From the NCBI GenBank assembly GCA_937892345.1, contig CALAGF010000264.1, forward strand, positions 1-6,369: a stretch of DNA of 6,369 bases. Reading direction: 5' to 3'. The stretch is from an uncultured Rhodocyclaceae bacterium (GTDB taxonomy: Bacteria; Pseudomonadota; Gammaproteobacteria; Burkholderiales; Rhodocyclaceae). Position numbers and translations under genes: made by a program. The notes under the pieces were generated by a model. That model saw nothing but the letters and a program-made list of their open reading frames with translations. It was not told the DNA's origin and searched no databases. This document shows, piece after piece, positions 1 to 6,200 of the stretch; position 1 is the first letter of the stretch, and each line of letters opens with the position of its first letter.

Positions 1-1
1 C

Positions 2-82
2 CTGCTGCTCGCCCCCGAAGCCGATGCAATGACCGGCTCCAGTCTGATGCTCGACGCCGGTCGCCGGCGCGGCCTGCCTTAA
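2..82 (+). CDS. C-terminal end of a short-chain dehydrogenase/reductase (partial)
   Basis: Only the last 26 codons of this gene lie in the window; it runs in from the left edge and ends at the TAA at 80-82. The visible tail contains MTGSSLMLDAG, which matches the C-terminal signature of classical NAD(P)-dependent SDR enzymes (usually TGxxxxVDGG, here with DAG instead of DGG), followed by a short basic end, RRRGLP. In SDRs this segment lies at the end of the Rossmann domain near the tetramer interface. The next gene starts 15 bases downstream on the same strand, so the two are probably co-transcribed. The catalytic part is outside the window, so substrate and exact family cannot be given. The SDR assignment is reasonably sure despite the short length. 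Confidence 0.7.
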   Translation: MLLAPEADAMTGSSLMLDAGRRRGLP

Positions 83-97
83 ACCACGGAGAAAAAC

Positions 98-538
98 ATG
101 CCCGTCGCCAACCTGCACGTCCTCAACGGCCACCCGCGCGAAAACCTGAAGCAGTGGATACGTGAAACCTCCAGCGCCCTGTCCGAAATCCTCGCCGCCC
201 CGAAGGATCGCCTGGAAGTCTGGGTCACCGAAATCGATCCGGAACTGTGGGGCATCAACGGCCTCCCCGCCGATGAAGTGCTGGCGGAAATGCCGCGCCG
301 CGATGCCGAGATGCCTTTTATCCGCATGGTGTTGATGGAGGGCCGGACGGTCGAGCAATTGCACCGGGTCATTGCCGAACTGACAGCCATCACCGCCCGC
401 CTGCTTGAGGTCGATGCTGGACGCATCCGCGTCTACATTGCGCACGCTCATCCGGATCGCTGGGGCATAGGCGGCATCCCTGCCAGTGTGTTGCGGGCAG
501 CAGAACTCAAGGCACGCCATCTTGAACGGGAGCAATGA
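98..538 (+). CDS. Fused double-domain 4-oxalocrotonate tautomerase-like protein
   Basis: This 146-residue protein has two 4-OT-like domains, residues 2-65 and 73-134, that align to each other and to classical 62-residue 4-oxalocrotonate tautomerase without gaps. Pro2 becomes the N-terminal Pro-1, the catalytic base of this superfamily, once Met is removed. The WGINGLPA motif at 51-58 and the WGIGGIPA motif at 122-129 correspond to the FGIGG turn of 4-OT. In the first domain the 4-OT positions Arg11 and Arg39 are His12 and Glu40. In the second domain both arginines are present (Arg83, Arg111), but its own Pro73 is internal. This resembles the division of labour in trans-CaaD (Pro from one chain, Arg from the other) and in fused cis-CaaD. 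The additional dehalogenase residues (Arg8- and Glu52-equivalents) are absent, so tautomerase-type keto-enol chemistry is more likely than dehalogenation. A GGAG at 88-91, six bases before ATG, supports the start. It sits between two SDR genes. Confidence 0.85.
   Translation: MPVANLHVLNGHPRENLKQWIRETSSALSEILAAPKDRLEVWVTEIDPELWGINGLPADEVLAEMPRRDAEMPFIRMVLMEGRTVEQLHRVIAELTAITARLLEVDAGRIRVYIAHAHPDRWGIGGIPASVLRAAELKARHLEREQ
528..532 (+). promoter_or_regulatory. Shine-Dalgarno of the downstream SDR, decides its start
   Basis: GGGAG lies inside the last codons of the tautomerase gene. Two tandem ATG codons follow at 535 and 538. The gap is 2 bases to the first and 5 to the second, so the second ATG, in a TGATG stop/start overlap, is the better start. 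Translational coupling is likely. Confidence 0.55.
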
Positions 539-1362
539 TGTCCAAAGTGATTTTGATTACCGGCGCATCCAGGGGATTTGGCCGCCAATGGACTGAAGCA
601 GCGCTCAAGCACGGGCATTGTGTTATCGCAACGGCCCGCGAGCCGGAGGTTTTCAGCGAGCTTGTGGCGCAATTCGGCGATCGCCTGATGCCGATCAAGC
701 TTGATGTGACTGATCGCGCGGCCTGCTTCAAGGCTGTTGAACTGGCCCTGGCCCGATTTGGCCGCATCGATGTGCTGGTATCGAATGCCGGCTACGGGCA
801 TTTCGGCTGCATTGAGGAGTTGACCGAAGACGAAGCACGTAAGCAGATGGACACCAATGTCTTTGGCTCACTCTGGATCATTCAGGCGGTCCTGCCTGCC
901 ATGCGCCACCAGAAATCGGGACACATCATTCAGGTTTCCAGCATCGGCGGCGTCATCGCCTTCCCGAATCTGGGCATTTACCACGCCTCAAAGTGGGCTG
1001 TGGAAGGCATGTGTGAATCACTGAGCCAGGAAGTTGCCGATTTCGGCGTTTCAGTCACGCTGCTTGAACCCGGACCCTATACGACCGACTGGGCGCAGGC
1101 TTCAGCCGTTCGCAGTGCACCTCACGCAGATTACGATGCGGTCAGAGCCCGCTTCAAGGCCAGAACCCAGCAATTCGAGCGCGGCAATCCCCAAGCAACG
1201 GGTGACCCCATCATGCAACTCGTGGCGATGGAAAAGCCGCCCCTGCGCCTCATGCTTGGCCGCATGGCATGGCAAGTGATCGAACCTGCCTACAAAAACC
1301 GGCTACAAACCTGGCAGGACTGGCTTGATCTCTCACATGCGGCCCACGGCACCCTGCCCTGA
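538..1362 (+). CDS. Classical SDR family NAD(P)-dependent oxidoreductase
   Basis: This is a complete 274-residue classical short-chain dehydrogenase/reductase with a Rossmann fold. The nucleotide-binding motif TGASRGFG is at residues 8-15 and the NAG motif at 83-85. The active-site tetrad is Asn107, Ser135, Tyr148 and Lys152, with YHASK spaced 13 residues after the Ser as usual. The EPGP segment after beta-6 is at 177-180. The second beta strand ends in ATAR rather than an Asp, which leans towards NADP(H), although this is only an inference. The C-terminal extension after about residue 190 is rich in Arg, Gln and aromatic residues and resembles SDRs annotated only generically as oxidoreductases. 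It starts in a TGATG overlap with the tautomerase stop; an in-frame ATG three bases earlier (535) is possible but poorly spaced from the GGGAG. The cluster of SDR, tautomerase and SDR suggests catabolism of a hydroxy or keto acid, but the substrate is unknown. No obvious terminator follows. Confidence 0.9.
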   Translation: MSKVILITGASRGFGRQWTEAALKHGHCVIATAREPEVFSELVAQFGDRLMPIKLDVTDRAACFKAVELALARFGRIDVLVSNAGYGHFGCIEELTEDEARKQMDTNVFGSLWIIQAVLPAMRHQKSGHIIQVSSIGGVIAFPNLGIYHASKWAVEGMCESLSQEVADFGVSVTLLEPGPYTTDWAQASAVRSAPHADYDAVRARFKARTQQFERGNPQATGDPIMQLVAMEKPPLRLMLGRMAWQVIEPAYKNRLQTWQDWLDLSHAAHGTLP

Positions 1363-1477
1363 TTGCGCCAGACCGGCATCAGCTAGGTAATTTTCCCTAT
1401 GCCAATCGATCTTTCTTCCAATATTCGCCCATAAAAGAAAAACCTAAGCTGGCTCCGTCAATTACGAGGAGCCCTGC
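1363..1477 (+). promoter_or_regulatory. Intergenic region, probable ttrB promoter/leader
   Basis: This 115-base gap separates the SDR cluster from the ttr operon. Positions 1388-1445 are clearly AT-richer than the flanking genes, as expected for a promoter region. I see no convincing -35/-10 pair, no clear FNR palindrome (TTGAT-N4-ATCAA) and no sigma-54 box. CATAAA at 1430-1435 is a weak -10 candidate without a good -35. No strong rho-independent terminator for the SDR gene is visible, so read-through into ttrB cannot be excluded. Confidence 0.4.
1451..1473 (+). promoter_or_regulatory. Inverted repeat overlapping the ttrB Shine-Dalgarno
   Basis: GGCTCC at 1451-1456 and GGAGCC at 1468-1473 form a perfect 6-bp stem with an 11-base loop. 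The 3' arm contains most of the GAGGAG Shine-Dalgarno (1466-1471), which lies six bases before the ttrB ATG at 1478. In mRNA the hairpin could hide the ribosome binding site. Whether it folds or regulates is not shown; a 6-bp stem of this kind can arise by chance. Confidence 0.4.
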
Positions 1478-2203
1478 ATGAACGCTCAACCCGATCTTTC
1501 CCGGCGTGCTTTCTTCACTGCCCTGCCTGCAGTGAGCGCCGGACTGGCCATCCCGGCCCATGCGGCAGATCAAGCCAGCCCGCACTGGTCCATGCTGGTC
1601 GATACCCGTCGCTGCATCGCCTGCCAGGCTTGCACCATGGCCTGCTCAATGGAGAACGTCTCGCCAGAGGGCCAGTTCCGGACCGTCGTTGCGACCTATG
1701 CCGTCACGGAAGCTTCCGGCAAGACCGGTTTGGCGGTGCTGCCGCGCTTGTGCAATCACTGCGAAGAACCGCCCTGCATACCGGTCTGCCCGGTCGACGC
1801 GACCTTCAAGCGCAAGGACGGCATCGTGCTGGTCGATGGCGATCGCTGCGTTGGGTGTGCCTATTGCGTACAGGCCTGTCCTTACGATGCCCGCTTCGTC
1901 AATCACCACACCGGCAAGGCCGATAAATGCACGTTCTGCAGTCACCGTGTCGAAGCGGGGTTGCTGCCTGCCTGCGTCGAGACCTGCGTCGGCGGCGCGC
2001 GAATTTTTGGCGACATCAATAATCCACAAAGCGAGATCAGTCGCCGCCTCGCCGCTGCAGCAGACAAAATCCGCGTCCTAAAGCCGGAAGCCGGCACGAC
2101 GCCGCACGTCTTCTATATCGGTCTGGAACAGCAGTTGGATGGCCGCGTCGACGGTGATTCCACCGCCGACATGATGTGGCGTCCGGACACTCAGGGAGCA
2201 TGA
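1478..2203 (+). CDS. ttrB: Tetrathionate reductase-type iron-sulfur subunit TtrB
   Basis: This 241-residue ferredoxin-like subunit relays electrons between the membrane subunit TtrC and the molybdopterin subunit TtrA. The N-terminus has a twin-arginine signal, SRRAFF at residues 8-13, followed by a hydrophobic stretch and a likely cleavage after AHA at 27-29, so it acts in the periplasm. Sixteen cysteines fall in four groups typical of the DmsB/PsrB/TtrB family: C46, C49, C52, C56; C92, C95, C100, C104; C124, C127, C130, C134; C151, C154, C166, C170. They predict four [4Fe-4S] clusters. The start is supported by GAGGAG at 1466-1471. The gene is first in a ttrBCA order identical to that of Salmonella. 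PhsB/PsrB-type or NrfC-type subunits look similar alone; the neighbouring TtrA settles the name. No key Cys is missing. Confidence 0.88.
   Translation: MNAQPDLSRRAFFTALPAVSAGLAIPAHAADQASPHWSMLVDTRRCIACQACTMACSMENVSPEGQFRTVVATYAVTEASGKTGLAVLPRLCNHCEEPPCIPVCPVDATFKRKDGIVLVDGDRCVGCAYCVQACPYDARFVNHHTGKADKCTFCSHRVEAGLLPACVETCVGGARIFGDINNPQSEISRRLAAAADKIRVLKPEAGTTPHVFYIGLEQQLDGRVDGDSTADMMWRPDTQGA
2193..2198 (+). promoter_or_regulatory. Shine-Dalgarno of ttrC, decides its start
   Basis: AGGGAG lies in the last codons of ttrB. It is seven bases from the ATG at 2206 and only one base from the ATG at 2200, while a GTG at 2176 lies upstream of it. The ATG at 2206 is therefore the best start, two bases beyond the ttrB stop at 2201-2203. 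Confidence 0.6.
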
Positions 2204-2205
2204 TC

Positions 2206-3276
2206 ATGAACACCACCGTTGAAGTCCTGGGCTTTGCGCGTGAACCGGGCTGGTTGCCTTGGGCCGTGCAGTATTTCTTCCTGATCGGCATCTCGACCGC
2301 TGCCTTCTTTTTGTCGCTGCCAGGCCTGGCCTGGCGCCATCCGGATTGGCAAGGTGTTTCGCGTCGAGCGCTGCTGGCTGCGCTGGTCTGTGGTTTGGCG
2401 GCGCCGGTTGCCTTGCTCGCCGACCTGCACCAGCCCGGACGCTTCCTGAATTTCTACCTGCACCCCAATCCGGGTTCATGGATGGCCTGGGGTTCATTCT
2501 TCATCCCGCTCTATCTCCTCGGACTGCTCGGCTATGCCTGGCTCTGCCTGCGCCCCCTGCTGGCCGAACTGGCTGATCGTCCAGGTCCACTTGCCGGCCT
2601 CTATCGCAAACTGGCCTATGGCGGTCACGACAATCCATCTGCCATCAAGGCGGCAGCGTGGGTCGCCACCTTGGGTGCGCTACTCGTGCTGCTCTATACC
2701 GGCATGGAAGTGATGGTTGTTGAGGCCAGGGCACTGTGGAACACGCCCTTGCTCCCATTGATTTTCGCCGTCACGGCAATGACCGGCGGTATCGGCATGA
2801 CGGCACTGATGGAAGCGTTCACCGGCAATCGGCAATCGGCACCGCTACTCAATCAATGGCTCGCACGCGGCATCCGGGTCACCTTGGTGCTGCTTGTATC
2901 GTGGCTGGTTTTGGGCCTTTCCGGGGCGTCGACCGCAGCAAGCGAGGGACTTGCCGCAATGCGCGCTTCGTTTGGCTGGCAGGTGACCGGTGGCTGGTTG
3001 CTCGGTTCGACACTGCTCACCCTGTGGTTCGCACAAAATGATCGGCGCTCATTGATCATGCCTGCCCTGCTCGCCTTGCATGGTGCCTGGCTCATCCGCT
3101 GGATCGTCTTTATCGGTGGCCAAAGTCTGCCCAAAATCGGCTCCGCCAGCCACGCTTACTACCTGACCCTGACCCCGGACAGCCTGCTCGGCATCGTCGG
3201 CATGGCCGGTTTGTGCGTCACCCTTTACATCATCCTGACCAGCCTCATCCCTTGGGATGACCAGGCAAACGCCTGA
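2206..3276 (+). CDS. ttrC: NrfD/PsrC-type membrane subunit TtrC (quinol dehydrogenase)
   Basis: This 356-residue polytopic membrane protein of the NrfD/PsrC family anchors the complex and oxidises quinol, handing electrons to TtrB. About nine hydrophobic segments can be read, near residues 18-40, 52-74, 90-115, 146-171, 179-205, 221-240, 257-277, 282-304 and 325-348; nine is the number expected for TtrC. Family-like features include the acidic DL..PGRF element at 73-80 followed by PGSWMAWGS at 89-97, and the YTGMEV...LWNTPLLP stretch at 164-184. No haem-ligand pattern is evident, consistent with the haem-free NrfD family. The ATG at 2206 was chosen for its spacing from AGGGAG; starts at 2200 (ATG) or 2176 (GTG) would add 2 or 10 residues. 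The gene lies directly between ttrB and ttrA, 11 bases before the latter, and is surely co-transcribed with both. Confidence 0.87.
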   Translation: MNTTVEVLGFAREPGWLPWAVQYFFLIGISTAAFFLSLPGLAWRHPDWQGVSRRALLAALVCGLAAPVALLADLHQPGRFLNFYLHPNPGSWMAWGSFFIPLYLLGLLGYAWLCLRPLLAELADRPGPLAGLYRKLAYGGHDNPSAIKAAAWVATLGALLVLLYTGMEVMVVEARALWNTPLLPLIFAVTAMTGGIGMTALMEAFTGNRQSAPLLNQWLARGIRVTLVLLVSWLVLGLSGASTAASEGLAAMRASFGWQVTGGWLLGSTLLTLWFAQNDRRSLIMPALLALHGAWLIRWIVFIGGQSLPKIGSASHAYYLTLTPDSLLGIVGMAGLCVTLYIILTSLIPWDDQANA

Positions 3277-3280
3277 GGAG
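3275..3280 (+). promoter_or_regulatory. Shine-Dalgarno of ttrA
   Basis: GAGGAG overlaps the ttrC stop codon (TGA at 3274-3276) and lies seven bases before the ttrA ATG at 3288. It is the same hexamer used for ttrB, and here it is not part of an evident hairpin. Confidence 0.6.
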
Positions 3281-3287
3281 ATCGACC

Positions 3288-6200
3288 ATGAAAATCAGCA
3301 AACGTCGTCAAGTTCTCGCCCTCGGCGGTCTCGCCGCCTTTGCCGCCGGTTATTCCGAAACCGCCGGCCGCATGTTTGGCAAACTCCTAGGCCACGATGC
3401 GCCGAAACACAAAACCGCTGGCGAAGCCCCGGCACCCGAGTTCCGGGTCGACCGTGAGGGCAAGCTGGAAATCAACACAGCCCAGCAGGTCAGTTACACC
3501 ACCTGCCTCGGCTGCACCACCATGTGCGGTGTCCGTGTCCGCATCGACCGGGCCAGCGGCAAGGTCTTGCGTGTCAGCGGCAATCCTTACAGCCCGCTCT
3601 CGACCGACCCGCATCTGCCGATGAAAGCCAGTGTTCGTGAGAGCTTCATCGCGATTTCCGCGCTCAACGGCAAAGGCCTGGACGGTCGCTCAACCGCCTG
3701 CGGACGGGGTAATGCCGTTGCCCAGCAGATCGATTCCCCCTATCGTGTGTTGACACCACTGAAGCGAGTCGGACCGCGCAACAGCGGCCAATGGGAGCCG
3801 ATCTCCTTTGAACAGTTGGTCAAGGAAGTGGTCGCTGGCGGCAATCTGTTCGGCGAAGGCAAGGTCGAGGGACTCGGCACCCTGCGCGACCTGAAGACCC
3901 CGATTGATGGCAGCCAGCCTGCCCTTGGCCCACGGGTCAATCAGGTTGCCGTGCTGTCCAGCGTCAACGACGGGCGCGAAAACTTTGCACGCCGCTTTTT
4001 CCAGCAATCCTACGGCACCCTCAACTTCATCGGCCATGGCTCCTACTGCGGCGGTTCCTACCGCTCGGGCTCGGGCGCCTTGTTTGGCGACATGAAAGCG
4101 ATGCCACATTGCAAGCCGGATTTCGCCAACGCCGAATTCGTGCTTTTCGTCGGCACAGCACCGGGACAGGCAGGAAATCCTTTCAAACGTCAGGGCACTC
4201 TGGTGGCCAAGGCGCGCACTGAAGGCAAGCTGTCCTATGTTGTGGTCGATCCGGTACTGACCCACGCCGACAACCGGGCCAGCGGTGACCGTGGTCGCTG
4301 GCTGCCGATCAAGCCGGGTACCGACGGTGCACTGGCCATGGCGATCATTCGCTGGCTATTTGAAAACGAGCGCATCGACAGCCATTTCCTGAGCTTCCCG
4401 AACGCGGCATTGGCGAAACAGAACGGTGAACCTTCCTTCTCCAACGCCAGCCATCTGGTCGTGGTTGAACCCAAGCACCCGCGCGAACAACGGATGCTGC
4501 GCGCCTCCGACCTCGGTATCGATATGCCGGAAGAGGCTCGCTACAAGGAAACGGATGCCTTCGTCTGCCTTGATCAGTCGGGCAAGCCGGTTTTTCATGA
4601 CCAGGCCAGCGGCCCGGTCCAGCTCTTCGTCGATACCGTTCTGACGGTCGGAGGCAAGGAGGTTCGGGTCAAATCATCACTGCAGCTTCTTAAAGAAGAG
4701 GCCATGCGCCTTGACCTGCCGGCTTATGCCGAAGCCTGCGGCATTCCGGCTGAGACGCTGGCTGGCTTGGCGAAAGAGCTCGCTTCTCACGGCAAGAAGG
4801 CTTCCGTCATTGCCCACGGCGGCATGATGAGCGGCAGCGGCTTCTATAACGCCTATGCCCTGCTCAGCATCAATGCCCTGCTCGGCAACATCAACTGGAA
4901 AGGCGGCTTTGTCGCCAATGGCGGCGGCTTCAAGGACAACGGCGACGGGCCTCGCTATAACCTCGACAACTTTGCCGGCATGGTCAAACCTGCCGGTACA
5001 CCACTCGGGCGCAATGTTCCTTACGAGAAGACGGCCGAGTTTGCCGCCCGCAAGGCCGAAAACAAGCCTTATCCTGCCTCGGCGCCGTGGTTCCCCAACG
5101 CACCGGGTTTGACCACCGAATTATTGCCCGGTGGTCTGAATGGCTACCCGTATGCGCTGAAGGCACTGATTCTGTGGTCATCCAATCCGCTCTACGGTAT
5201 CGCCGGCCTGCACAACAAAATCGCCAAGGATCTGGTCGATCCGAAGAAAATCGGGCTGATTGTCTCGGTGGATCCGTTCATCAATGAAAGCAATGCCTTC
5301 GCCGACTATATCGTTCCAGACTCGCTGATGTATGAGAGCTGGGGCTGGGTGGCTGCCTGGAACGGCGTGCCGACCAAGGCGATGAGCGCCCGCTGGCCGG
5401 TCATCGAACCACAGGCCGCAAAAACGCCGAAAGGCCACGCCATCGGCATGGAAACCTTTTTCATCGCGCTGGCCAAGGCCATGCAATTGCCCGGCTTTGG
5501 CGAGAATGCCATCAGCGATCCCGAAGGTAATGCCTACCCCTTGAATACGCCCGAAGACTGGTATCTGCGTGGTGGTGCGAACATCGCCTGGCTAGGCAAG
5601 GAACCGGTGGCGAATGCGACCGACGAGGACATGATCCTTTCTGGCGTCGAGCGGCTGCGGCCGCTGCTGGAAAGGACGCTCAAGCCTGAGGAAGTTGCCA
5701 AGGTCGCCTTCCTGCTCAGCCGGGGAGGACGCTATCAACCGGGCAAGGATGCCTATGACGAAGAAGACCCCCGCTGGATGCGCAATCCCATGAAGGCGAT
5801 GGCACACCTCTGGAACGAAAACCTGGGTGCCTCGAAAAACAGTTTGTCAGGCAAGCGCAATATTGGCTGTGCCAGTTGGCATGAGCCAGCTTTTGCCGAT
5901 GGCACGCCAATGCGCAAACACTACCCCATCGAGCAATGGCCGCTCCAGTTGGTCAGCTACAAATCGGCCCTGCAAAACCCCTACTCGATTGGCGCCACAC
6001 GCTTGCTTGGCTTGCATCCGGAAAACCCGGTGCTGATTCACCCAGACGATGCGCTGCGCGTGGCCAAAACCATTGTCGAGTCGGCCCAACAGCTCACCCT
6101 GTGGCGCCAGGAATACCGGGTGTGCCTGCCTGAGCGGGGCGAGCGCTGGGTCAGCGGTGTGGCCCGGCCGCAGCCACTGGAGAGCGGGGCCGTGCTCTGG

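Noticed and set aside
79..426. Minus-strand open frame of 115 codons opposite the tautomerase gene
   Set aside because: Its protein is low-complexity, rich in Ser and Arg, with no family signature. It lies opposite a well-supported gene whose domains are clear.
98..538. Calling the fused tautomerase a cis-3-chloroacrylic acid dehalogenase because of its length near 149 residues and Pro-1
   Set aside because: The Arg70 equivalent is Met80, and no Glu114-like residue is seen at the expected turn. Only the Arg73 equivalent (Arg83) is kept.
1402..1422. Direct repeat CCAAT at 1402-1406 and 1418-1422 as an operator
   Set aside because: Five-base repeats 16 bases apart are expected by chance in a short AT-rich spacer, and no known site resembles them.
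2821..2840. Tandem CGGCAAT repeat inside ttrC
   Set aside because: Two copies in frame within a loop of a membrane protein; too short to be a repeat element or a mobile-element footprint.
3690..4265. Minus-strand open frame of 191 codons opposite ttrA
   Set aside because: It is antisense to strongly conserved TtrA sequence, including the Mo-ligand Cys region. It shows no recognisable domain, and such shadows are common in GC-rich genes.
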